This document shows, one piece after another, positions 33,514 through 40,076 of a stretch of 40,076 nt of DNA (the stretch's first letter is position 1; every line of letters begins with the position of its first letter). A program made the position numbers and the translations under genes. Source of the DNA: an uncultured Clostridia bacterium (lineage in GTDB: Bacteria; Bacillota; Clostridia; TANB77; CAG-508); contig CAKOUU010000015.1 in assembly GCA_934120675.1 (NCBI GenBank), positions 1 through 40,076 on the forward strand. Reading direction: 5' to 3'. Under the pieces are notes generated by a model that had not been told where the DNA came from, made no database searches, and was given only the letters and a program-made list of their open reading frames with translations.

Positions 33514-33671
33514 TTTTATCATCCTTTCTTTACGCTTTGCCACATTTATCACCATCCAAAATTTTTTAAAATTTTGTCTGTCAAACGTTGTAATAATATT
33601 GCATATAAGCGTTATTCTTTATTTATCATTTGCAATTTTAAAAATTTTATTCTTAATTTAGCCAAAAAACC

Positions 33672-33720
33672 AGAATTAAGATTTTGTATGCAGTGCAAAC
33701 TGCTACAAAATCTAATTTCT
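33672..33720. repeat. long hairpin in the pcrA-coat gene gap
   Basis: The left arm (33672-33693, with GATTTTGTAtGCAG) and right arm (33700-33720, CTGCTACAAAATC then TAATTTCT) pair over about 20 bp with a 6-base loop, TGCAAA. It has no U-tract on either strand. It lies about 160 bases upstream of the first coat gene, in a 306-base stretch that otherwise holds only the next hairpin and the pcrA terminator. Confidence 0.65.
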
Positions 33721-33739
33721 GCCATATTTATCTTCTACA

Positions 33740-33766
33740 GAAAGTTATCATAGTATGATAACTTTC
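33740..33766. repeat. perfect 11-bp hairpin
   Basis: GAAAGTTATCA (33740-33750) and TGATAACTTTC (33756-33766) are perfectly complementary with a 5-base loop. It lies between the pcrA terminator and the hairpin at 33672. No U-tract follows; it could be a protein-binding site or RNA structure. Confidence 0.6.
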
Positions 33767-33776
33767 CTAGAATATA

Positions 33777-33821
33777 AAAAAAATTCGGGATTGAAGACCT
33801 GTCCCCCAATCCCGAATTTTT
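33777..33821 (-). terminator. terminator of pcrA, overlapping its stop codon
   Basis: On the minus strand AATTCGGGATT pairs with AATCCCGAATT and a run of TTTTTT follows. The loop contains GGGGGACAGGTCTTC. The pcrA stop codon lies in the first bases of the stem. The GGGGGACAGGTC loop resembles the GGGGACGGTTCT repeat seen after htpX. Confidence 0.82.
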
Positions 33822-36138
33822 AAATTATTTCTAAATTAGCAAATTTTGCCATTAAACGTTTATGTCCAACTTTATCAAATTGAATATCAACTTTTAAATC
33901 GTCACCCTCTGGCTCAACATTGCTAATAACACCCTCTCCAAATTTTTTGTGATAAATTCTAACTCCTTCTTTATATTTAGATAAATCAACATTTGCTCCT
34001 GATGATTTTTTGGTTAAATTATTTAAGAAGCTTTCTGCTGTTCTAAACATAAATCCATTACTATTTGTACTACTACTTGCTGCTGCAACTTTTGATTCAT
34101 TTTTATCAATTTTATATGTTTTTATATTTCCATTGTCTTTGCTTCCATATGTCCAACTATATTTTGAATCTCCAAAAATATTACTATTACTTTCTTGTTT
34201 TTCACCTAAAGCATCATCATATCCGTCTAATAAATCACTTGGTATCTCTCTTAAAAATCTTGATACTTGGTTACAACTTGTTGAACCGAATATAGTACGT
34301 TGTTTACTACATGTTAAGAATAGATGCTCTTTTGCTCTTGTAATTCCAACATAGCATAAACGTCTTTCTTCTTCTAGTTCTTTTGGTTCTCCGATAGATT
34401 TATAACCTGGGAATATTCCTTCTTCCATTCCTACCAAAAATACTACTGGAAACTCAAGTCCTTTTGCACTATGTAATGTCATAAGTGTTACAGTTTCTTC
34501 TGCCTCTTCCATATTATCAATATCACTTGATAATGTTATTCCTTCTAAGAAATCACTTAATTTATTATCTGCAGATTCGTCCTCAAATTCTATTGCAACA
34601 GTTAAGAACTCGTCCAAGTTTTCTATTCTATTTTCTGCTTCTATTGTATTTTCATTTTCCAAAGCCTGTGTATATCCTGATTTTTTAAGTGTTTCTTTTA
34701 TTAAATCAGATATTTTTATATCATCTTTTTTTGCTCTCAATTCTTCTATTGCATTTACAAATTCTCTTGAATTTAAAAATACTCTATTTAATCCATATTG
34801 TTCCGCATTTTTAATAATTTCATACATTGGAACTCCACTATTAATTGATAATTCTTCTATTTTGTCTAAACTTGTTTTTCCAATTCCTCTTTTAGGTTCA
34901 TTAATTATTCTCTTCAAACTCAAGTTGTCTGATGGATTTTGTATTAATCTTAAGTATGAAATTATGTCTTTAATTTCTTTTCTTTCATAGAATTTAAGAC
35001 CACCTATAATTTTATATGGAATGCTCTCTCTTCTTAGAATTTCCTCTATTGCTCTTGATTGAGTATTCATTCTATATAAAATTGCAAAGTCTGAATATTT
35101 GTAATATTCTTCTCTTCTCAAATGTTCAATTTGTTGTGCAATATATGTTCCTTCATCATATTCATTTTTTGCAGAATATACTGCAGGTAAGTTTCCAACT
35201 TCATTTTCTGTCCACAATTCCTTTTTGTATGTGACTTCATTATTTTTGATTACTGCATTTGCTGCTTTTAAAATATTTCCTGTACATCTATAATTTTGCT
35301 CCAATTTGATTATTTTTGTTCCTGGGAAATCTCTTTCAAAATTTAAAATGTTTGAAATATCAGCACCTCTAAAACTATATATTCCTTGGTCATTATCTCC
35401 AACAACTGTTATGTTTCCATTTTTTGATGCAAGCATTGTTACCAATGTAAATTGAGCCTTGTTTGTATCTTGATATTCGTCTACTAATACATAATGAAAT
35501 TTATCTGAATAATATTCAAAAATATCAGGATTTTGCATTAATATTTTAATTGTATAATTTATGATATCGTCAAAGTCTATTGCATTGTTTTCTTTTAAAC
35601 GTTTTTGATACATTTCATATACTAGTGCAATTTTTTCTTTTCTAAAGTCTCCATTCGCTCTTACTGTATATTGGTCTGGTTCTAACATTTCATTTTTTGC
35701 ATTACTTATTTCTGATAAAACGCTCCTGTCCGTAAACATTTTATCATCTAAACCTATACTTTTAATACATGCCTTTACTAATGTTCTTTGGTCAGATGTA
35801 TCAAAAATTATAAATGAAGAATCAAAACCTATTCTATCTATAAATCTTCTTAAAATACGCACACATATTGAGTGAAATGTTCCCATCCATATGTCTGCCG
35901 CAACATCTCCTACTAAATTTCCGATTCTTTCTTTCATTTCGTTTGCAGCCTTATTTGTGAATGTAATTGCTAATATGTTCCATGGTTTTACTTGTTTTTC
36001 TCCTATTAAGTATGCAATTTTATGTGTTAATACTTTTGTTTTTCCACTTCCTGCTCCAGCTATTACTAAGCATGGACCTTCTGTATTTATTACCGCTTCG
36101 TATTGTTTGTCATTTAATCCTTTTAATATATCTTGCAT
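33820..36138 (-). CDS. pcrA: ATP-dependent DNA helicase PcrA/UvrD
   Basis: This 772-residue superfamily 1A 3'-5' helicase works in nucleotide excision repair, removal of RecA filaments and transcription-coupled repair. The Q motif is in LNDKQYEAV, Walker A is GAGSGKT (28-34), motif Ia is in AITFTNKAANEMKERI, Walker B is D220-E221 in LVDEYQDTNKAQF, motif III is in GDNDQGIYSFRGAD, and motifs V-VI are in VTLMTLHSAKGLEFPVVFLVG and RRLCYVGITRAKEHLFL. The C-terminal Tudor-like domain (about 720-772, YHKKFGEGVISNVEPEG) is the RNA polymerase-binding module typical of PcrA. AGGAAT precedes the ATG. It has its own sigma-A promoter and terminator. Confidence 0.96.
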   Translation of the reverse strand: MQDILKGLNDKQYEAVINTEGPCLVIAGAGSGKTKVLTHKIAYLIGEKQVKPWNILAITFTNKAANEMKERIGNLVGDVAADIWMGTFHSICVRILRRFIDRIGFDSSFIIFDTSDQRTLVKACIKSIGLDDKMFTDRSVLSEISNAKNEMLEPDQYTVRANGDFRKEKIALVYEMYQKRLKENNAIDFDDIINYTIKILMQNPDIFEYYSDKFHYVLVDEYQDTNKAQFTLVTMLASKNGNITVVGDNDQGIYSFRGADISNILNFERDFPGTKIIKLEQNYRCTGNILKAANAVIKNNEVTYKKELWTENEVGNLPAVYSAKNEYDEGTYIAQQIEHLRREEYYKYSDFAILYRMNTQSRAIEEILRRESIPYKIIGGLKFYERKEIKDIISYLRLIQNPSDNLSLKRIINEPKRGIGKTSLDKIEELSINSGVPMYEIIKNAEQYGLNRVFLNSREFVNAIEELRAKKDDIKISDLIKETLKKSGYTQALENENTIEAENRIENLDEFLTVAIEFEDESADNKLSDFLEGITLSSDIDNMEEAEETVTLMTLHSAKGLEFPVVFLVGMEEGIFPGYKSIGEPKELEEERRLCYVGITRAKEHLFLTCSKQRTIFGSTSCNQVSRFLREIPSDLLDGYDDALGEKQESNSNIFGDSKYSWTYGSKDNGNIKTYKIDKNESKVAAASSSTNSNGFMFRTAESFLNNLTKKSSGANVDLSKYKEGVRIYHKKFGEGVISNVEPEGDDLKVDIQFDKVGHKRLMAKFANLEII

Positions 36139-36195
36139 TTTTATTCCTACTTTCTAAATTATTTAATTGATATTTTCTCCAAATTTTCTTGTCCA

Positions 36196-36224
36196 ATTAT
36201 ATAATTTTACATTTTAAAAGTCAA
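36196..36224 (-). promoter_or_regulatory. sigma-A promoter of pcrA
   Basis: On the minus strand TTGACT (36224-36219), 17 bases, then a perfect TATAAT (36201-36196). The leader to the pcrA ATG is about 50 bases. Confidence 0.85.
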
Positions 36225-36270
36225 TAGAATTTAGAATATTTTTCAAACATTTTTTCGCTATATAAAATGT

Positions 36271-36302
36271 AAAAAATGAAGCAGTTATTTGCCTCATTTT
36301 TT
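36271..36302 (-). terminator. terminator of the ZIP transporter gene
   Basis: On the minus strand AAAATGAGGCA pairs with TGCTTCATTTT (one mismatch) around a short loop, and TTTTTT follows. It begins at the stop codon of the transporter gene. Confidence 0.75.
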
Positions 36303-37045
36303 CATAATTGCGTTGCAAAAATTCCAATTATAAACCCTATCATATTACCAACAGCAGACATTCTACCTTTATATAATTTATTTGATTCAGGTATTAATTC
36401 ACCAGAAACAATATACAACATTGCACCGGCCGCAAAACTTAGGCAAACCGCAATTACACTTTGAGAAATAGAACCTACGATTGCTCCAAAAAATGCACCA
36501 ACTCCTGTTGTAACTCCTGATAATATTACATAAAAAATAACTTTTGCTTTTGACATTCCTCCATTTTTCATAGGTACTGCCATTGATATTCCTTCTGGTA
36601 TATCATGTAAACATATTGCAATTGCCAAACCAAGTCCCAAACGCATTGATGCTTCAAAACCTGAACCAATTGCCAATCCTTCCGGAAAGTTGTGTATTGC
36701 TAACCCTATTGATACAATGATTCCCGTTTTTAATAAATCATTACTTTCCGCATATTTTTGTTGCTTTTTATTGAATTTCTTTTGAACTATTACATCACAA
36801 AAAATCATTGATACTATTCCTATTAATACCCCAAATACTACTCCGTATATGTTACTAATCCCTAAGGCTTCTGGTATTAAGTCAAAGCATATTACTGACA
36901 TCATTAGGCCTGATGCAAATGATAGTATAAAACTTAGGAATTTGTTTGAATTTTTTTTAATTACTATTCCTAGTATTCCTCCTATTGTTGTTCCAAATGT
37001 GCCAAAAAATAAACCTAGTAATGTTGTTTTTAAAATTTCGTTCAC
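36302..37045 (-). CDS. ZIP family divalent metal transporter (ZupT-like)
   Basis: This 247-residue membrane protein has about eight helices. The metal-binding helix signatures are H118-NFP-E122 in GLAIHNFPEGLAIGSG and H147-DIP-E151 in ICLHDIPEGISMAVPM, the hallmark of ZIP/ZupT importers of zinc and other divalent cations. FASGLMMSVICFDLIPEA in helix 2 is also typical. A Lys/Gln-rich loop lies between helices 3 and 4 (about residues 89-105), shorter than the His-rich loops of some members. The start codon is GTG at 37045, with AGGGGA 8 bases upstream. No metal regulator lies adjacent; the neighbouring XRE gene is on the same strand upstream. Confidence 0.92.
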   Translation of the reverse strand: MNEILKTTLLGLFFGTFGTTIGGILGIVIKKNSNKFLSFILSFASGLMMSVICFDLIPEALGISNIYGVVFGVLIGIVSMIFCDVIVQKKFNKKQQKYAESNDLLKTGIIVSIGLAIHNFPEGLAIGSGFEASMRLGLGLAIAICLHDIPEGISMAVPMKNGGMSKAKVIFYVILSGVTTGVGAFFGAIVGSISQSVIAVCLSFAAGAMLYIVSGELIPESNKLYKGRMSAVGNMIGFIIGIFATQL

Positions 37046-37131
37046 AGCAATTTCCCCTTTTTACAATATTACTAGATTTATATGTTTTACTTGTTGTTTT
37101 ATGATTTATTTTTTAAAATTGTAATTTTGCA

Positions 37132-37539
37132 TTATGATTTGTTCTTCCATATCTTTTCTTTTATAAATATTCTTAATTCAAATCCTAACATAAATAGTGT
37201 AGCTATTAAAAAACCAATCATCAGAATTTTATGTGCAAAATGAAAATATCCAATATAACTGATAATCGCAATAAGATATATGATTACTAATATATGCCAT
37301 TTCTTTGAAGCACTATCTAATATAATTTTTGTTTTTAATTTTTTATCATTCTTAATTAAATCATCTAAACTAATTTCAAACACTTCACTAATTGTTATTA
37401 AATTTTGTATATCTGGATAACCTCTATCACTTTCCCATTTTGCAACAGCATTTCTCGAAGTAAATATTTTTTCTGCAAACTGCTCTTGTGTCAAATTCTG
37501 CATTTTTCTAATCTCTTTGATTTTTTCACTAAATTTCAT
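37132..37539 (-). CDS. XRE-family regulator with C-terminal membrane helices
   Basis: This 135-residue protein has an N-terminal helix-turn-helix domain (about residues 4-60) with NLTQEQFAEKIFTSRNAVAKWE and GYPDIQNLITISEVFEISLDD, characteristic of the Cro/CI-type fold. A linker and two membrane helices follow (about 82-99 and 104-124), so the DNA-binding domain is tethered to the membrane. Such tethered XRE proteins are common in Firmicutes and are often guessed to sense membrane or small-molecule signals; none is proven here. AAAGGAG precedes the ATG at 37539; an in-frame TTG three codons earlier lies too close to the ribosome-binding site. A palindrome upstream may be its own operator. Confidence 0.85.
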   Translation of the reverse strand: MKFSEKIKEIRKMQNLTQEQFAEKIFTSRNAVAKWESDRGYPDIQNLITISEVFEISLDDLIKNDKKLKTKIILDSASKKWHILVIIYLIAIISYIGYFHFAHKILMIGFLIATLFMLGFELRIFIKEKIWKNKS

Positions 37540-37613
37540 TATATACAACTCCTTTCTTACAAAGATTGTATTATAAGTTTTTCTTTAATTAAATACACTA
37601 TTATAAACTTCTC

Positions 37614-37630
37614 TGTTACTTTTGGTAACA
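37614..37630. promoter_or_regulatory. possible operator of the XRE gene
   Basis: TGTTAC (37614-37619) and GTAACA (37625-37630) form a 6-5-6 inverted repeat. On the minus strand it overlaps a TTACCA -35 candidate placed 17 bases before a TATAAT, about 60 bases upstream of the XRE start. Autoregulation by the HTH protein is the simplest reading. Confidence 0.4.
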
Positions 37631-37648
37631 ATTCGTAAAAATTGTAAT

Positions 37649-38089
37649 TTATCTTTTGGAATATTTCTTTAAAAATTCTTCTAATTCTGTTTCGCTGTTA
37701 AAAATTGTTTCAAAGATATTATACAATGTATCAGTAGCATCATACTCACCTATTGCATAACATTTCTTTCCCAAGCCATAAGCGATACCTGATTCAATGT
37801 GAGCTGCTTTTCCAGCTGGTAAAACTAATAACAAATTTTTAGAATTTTTTTCTCCTTCTAAATCATTATTAAATAAACTCAAAACTATTTCACTCTTTAA
37901 ATCCAGTGATTCAAATTCCTTTTGCTTTTCTTCTGAAGTTTGATTTTTATTTCCATATCCCCAATTATCTTCATTTTTTAAAAAGCAATAATAAGAAATT
38001 TTGTATTTATCAAATAAATCACATATTTTTAATATATTTTCTTTATTTCTAGCTCTTCCTGCTATAAAAAATTCATATTTATTTTCCAT
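37649..38089 (-). CDS. nucleoside 2-deoxyribosyltransferase-like protein
   Basis: This 146-residue protein looks like a member of the nucleoside 2-deoxyribosyltransferase superfamily. The N-terminal strand-loop YEFFIAGRARNKENILKI replaces the usual substrate-binding start. LLLVLPAGKAAHIESGIAYG carries E99, equivalent to the catalytic Glu before a GxA(Y/W)G turn, and the strand KKCYAIGEYDATDTLY follows. Relatives such as DNPH1-type hydrolases and MTH538-like proteins have varied activities, so the actual reaction is uncertain. GGGAG is too close to the first ATG (38095) but 7 bases from the ATG at 38089, so I use the second. Neighbours are an XRE regulator and a nuclease-like gene on the same strand. 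Confidence 0.65.
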   Translation of the reverse strand: MENKYEFFIAGRARNKENILKICDLFDKYKISYYCFLKNEDNWGYGNKNQTSEEKQKEFESLDLKSEIVLSLFNNDLEGEKNSKNLLLVLPAGKAAHIESGIAYGLGKKCYAIGEYDATDTLYNIFETIFNSETELEEFLKKYSKR

Positions 38090-38140
38090 AATCATTCTCC
38101 CTCAAAAATTACTATTTTTTACAATTCTATAAATTTTAAT

Positions 38141-39172
38141 TTATTCTTCCTTAAATTTTTCACTTTTTATCGCTCTTTTTAAATCATTATAATCAGCAAT
38201 TTTCATTTCATATAAATTCTTACAATTAATTTTAAATCCTATTTTCTTTTCAAGTTTATTTAATATTTTTTCATCTTTTATTGTTGTAAATAAATTTCTT
38301 GCGGTAACAATTCTAATTAACCAGTCTTTTAGTCTTTTATCATCTATATCATTCATAGTTAATTCAAGTTTACCATTTTTACACTTTTCATCTAATAATG
38401 AAAGGCAATATTCATCTAATTCATTACAAATATGAGGAGTAAATGAATATTTTCCATAGCATCTAAAAGATAATCTAGGTATAAAACTTACTTTTTTATT
38501 GCAATATGGACATATAGCATTTAAAGTATATTTGTAAGTTGTTCTTATATCTTCCGGTCTAATTCCTTCATTATTTTCATAATCCCAATACTTTTCAATT
38601 TCTTCCCATTTTCCTATTATGCTTTGTTCTCTTTTCTGTTGTCTTAAATTTTTTAAAGTTTTTAGTTTTATAGAATCTAAATCAAAATTCTTTAATTTTT
38701 CAATTTTTTTATCATATTTAATATTAATAAAATCAATAATTGCATTTATAGCTTCGTCAATATTATCATATATTTTATTATAATTATAGAAGTAAAATTT
38801 ACAATCAGTTTCTTCTAGTCCAACTTCTCTTACTCTAAATAAAGTAATATTGTGTTCTTTTGCTAATTTATTTTTATCAGAATCAGATAAACCTATTTTT
38901 TCTTTATGCCAATGGAATCCATCATACTCAATTGCCAAATCTAGTTCTGGAATAAATATATCAAATTCTGCATCCCATAATAGCCAGTCAAATTTCTTAC
39001 TCCTTATAGTTTTTGGAAAAATATCTTTAATATAAGCATAAATATATTGTTCTGGTCTAGATGTATGTAATAACTTACACAAATAACTTATTTCATTTTC
39101 TATACTATCTATATTTATGCCCTTTACTTCTTTATTTTCATTTATTTTATCTATCATTTTTTTGTTCTTCAT
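38141..39172 (-). CDS. Vsr/DUF559-like nuclease with zinc-ribbon-like module
   Basis: This 343-residue protein has an N-terminal PD-(D/E)XK-type nuclease domain (about residues 38-150). E41 in SRPEQYIYAYI, D71 in EFDIFIPELDLAIEYDGFHW and E82 in the same stretch match the Vsr/DUF559 active-site pattern, followed by KLAKEHNITLFRVREVG. A module of about 190-250 has WDYENNEGIRPEDIR, then C221 and C224 in CPYC, and C238/H247/C249, resembling the DUF4379-type zinc-ribbon. The C-terminal 90 residues are helical and unrecognised. No methylase or mobile-element gene is adjacent, so this is a solitary nuclease; a defence or repair role is guesswork. GAGGAA precedes the ATG. Base composition is as AT-rich as the neighbours. 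Confidence 0.68.
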   Translation of the reverse strand: MKNKKMIDKINENKEVKGINIDSIENEISYLCKLLHTSRPEQYIYAYIKDIFPKTIRSKKFDWLLWDAEFDIFIPELDLAIEYDGFHWHKEKIGLSDSDKNKLAKEHNITLFRVREVGLEETDCKFYFYNYNKIYDNIDEAINAIIDFINIKYDKKIEKLKNFDLDSIKLKTLKNLRQQKREQSIIGKWEEIEKYWDYENNEGIRPEDIRTTYKYTLNAICPYCNKKVSFIPRLSFRCYGKYSFTPHICNELDEYCLSLLDEKCKNGKLELTMNDIDDKRLKDWLIRIVTARNLFTTIKDEKILNKLEKKIGFKINCKNLYEMKIADYNDLKRAIKSEKFKEE

Positions 39173-39270
39173 AATATTCCTCTATAAATAACCATTTTCC
39201 TTTAATTATAATAAAATAAAAACTGTTAATTAGCAACGAACCATCTGTTCTATAACTTGTAATTTTACAG

Positions 39271-39918
39271 TTATCCTAAATCGTTGTCATTATCTTTCCA
39301 AAAATCATAAATTATATTGGCAAGTTCTTTCGGATTATCAATATTTACTTCGTGTCCTGCTTTTTCTATAATCTTAAATTTACTATTTTTTATTACTTCA
39401 TTTAACTGTTTTGCACTTTTCATATTTATATTATTTTTTTCTTTTTCACCGCATATAATTAGTGTATTGCTTTTTATATTTGTTGCTTTATCTGGAATTG
39501 ATAAATTTTTCATTGAATCTAGTAATCTGATTATATCTTTTTTAGGACAACCCATTTTTTCAAATATTCTTTTAGGCATAAACTTGTAAATAATATTTTG
39601 TATAGTAAATATAGTCTTTGGTATTTCGTATGGTGTCCCTATAAGTATTATTGAATTTATCTTTTCTGGAAATTCTGTTATATAATCAATAGCTAATACT
39701 CCACCTAATGAAAGTCCTACTAGATTTATTTTTCCATTAAAACTATTACAATAATCAGCAAATGCTTTATACATATTCTCGTAATTCACTTTATAGTTTT
39801 TTACAAAATAAAATAAATTAGGTGTTTCAACATTTATCCCATTATTATTTAATTGATTTTTAACTTCATTCCAACTTCCTTCATCTTGTCCTAATCCGTG
39901 AACTAAAATATTTGTCAT
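39271..39918 (-). CDS. alpha/beta hydrolase
   Basis: This 215-residue alpha/beta-fold hydrolase has the oxyanion-hole motif ILVHGLGQDEGSW at the N-terminus, the nucleophile elbow GLS70LGG, and a terminal catalytic H189 in AGHEVNIDNP. The acid is less clear: the usual Asp position after LIICG is Glu-Lys-Glu (158-160), so a Glu may serve. The lid region (about residues 96-145) is short. The substrate is not predictable from sequence; carboxylesterase or lipase activity is possible. GGAG precedes the ATG. It stands between a solitary nuclease gene and a GNAT gene on the same strand. Confidence 0.85.
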   Translation of the reverse strand: MTNILVHGLGQDEGSWNEVKNQLNNNGINVETPNLFYFVKNYKVNYENMYKAFADYCNSFNGKINLVGLSLGGVLAIDYITEFPEKINSIILIGTPYEIPKTIFTIQNIIYKFMPKRIFEKMGCPKKDIIRLLDSMKNLSIPDKATNIKSNTLIICGEKEKNNINMKSAKQLNEVIKNSKFKIIEKAGHEVNIDNPKELANIIYDFWKDNDNDLG

Positions 39919-39953
39919 TTCTTGAATCTCCTCTACTTATTGTAATTTGGCTC

Positions 39954-40076
39954 TTACTTATTCCAAGTCATTGTGTATTCTATTTCAGCTGTATCTTTAT
40001 CTATATTTTCGCTTGTAATTATAAAATCATTCTTTTTATAAAAATTGATAGCATTTATATTTTTCTTATATACACT
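39954..40076 (-). CDS. GNAT N-acetyltransferase, C-terminal fragment
   Basis: The reverse strand from the window edge gives 40 residues ending at TAA (39956-39954). VYKKNINAINFYKKNDFII matches motif B of GNAT acetyltransferases (N-x-x-A-x-x-F-Y-x-K-x-G-F), where the final Gly is replaced by Asn here, followed by a terminal strand IEYTMTWNK. The acetyl-CoA binding motif and N-terminus are outside the window. The gene lies 36 bases upstream of the alpha/beta hydrolase start on the same strand and may be co-transcribed with it. Confidence 0.75.
   Translation of the reverse strand, partial: SVYKKNINAINFYKKNDFIITSENIDKDTAEIEYTMTWNK

Noticed and set aside
36302..40076. prophage or integrative element at the right end
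   Set aside because: No integrase, attachment repeat or phage gene was seen, and base composition does not shift. It is only an accessory-looking run.

Overview
The window is very AT-rich and mostly coding. It reads as chromosomal DNA of a low-GC, probably endospore-forming Firmicute of the Clostridia, likely an uncultured gut-type lineage. The evidence is spoIIE, two CotF-type coat genes, an mreBCD/PBP2/minC cluster, mecA, strong AGGAGG ribosome-binding sites, several consensus sigma-A promoters and long-stem intrinsic terminators. No rRNA, tRNA, CRISPR array, transposase or phage gene was seen.

Layout. 1-4.4 kb: the start of a secreted protein, a small membrane exporter, an AI-2E-type permease, exonuclease III and a G5/3D cell-wall protein with a perfect sigma-A promoter. 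4.4-7.5 kb: lemA and htpX with a terminator between them, then tatD and acpS on the other strand; the tatD stop lies inside a GGGGACGGTTCT-type repeat. 7.6-13.5 kb: an unrecognised C-terminally anchored protein, a membrane-anchored WG-repeat protein and spoIIE. 13.7-22.7 kb: an operon of two giant surface proteins. The downstream one has a likely internal-thioester adhesin head (Cys63/Gln140), SdrD_B-like domains and an IPSTG sortase-type tail; the upstream one is a long DUF11-like stalk with a C-terminal membrane anchor. 23.5-30.7 kb: two small hypothetical genes converge on a morphogenesis operon, DUF4321-radC-mreB-mreC-mreD-PBP2-minC. 31-36 kb: mecA, an M23 peptidase, two coat genes and pcrA. 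36.3-40 kb: a ZIP metal transporter and a more accessory-looking run (membrane-anchored XRE regulator, deoxyribosyltransferase-like protein, Vsr/DUF559-like nuclease with a zinc-ribbon-like module, alpha/beta hydrolase, GNAT fragment).

The best candidate for something undescribed is a family of large foldback DNA elements between genes. Copy A (10550-11065) and copy B (23007-23422) are nearly end-to-end inverted repeats with arms of about 195-250 bases. Copy C (30792-30951) keeps both termini but has lost the middle. The stem sequences of A and B differ, yet both arms of each copy change together. Specific mismatched bubbles are kept in both copies, and the outer bubble is swapped left-right relative to the inner one, as if the core had inverted. 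The elements encode no protein and could be MITE-like, a structured RNA, or both.

All calls come from reading the sequence and recalling protein families. No database search, folding or alignment program was run.
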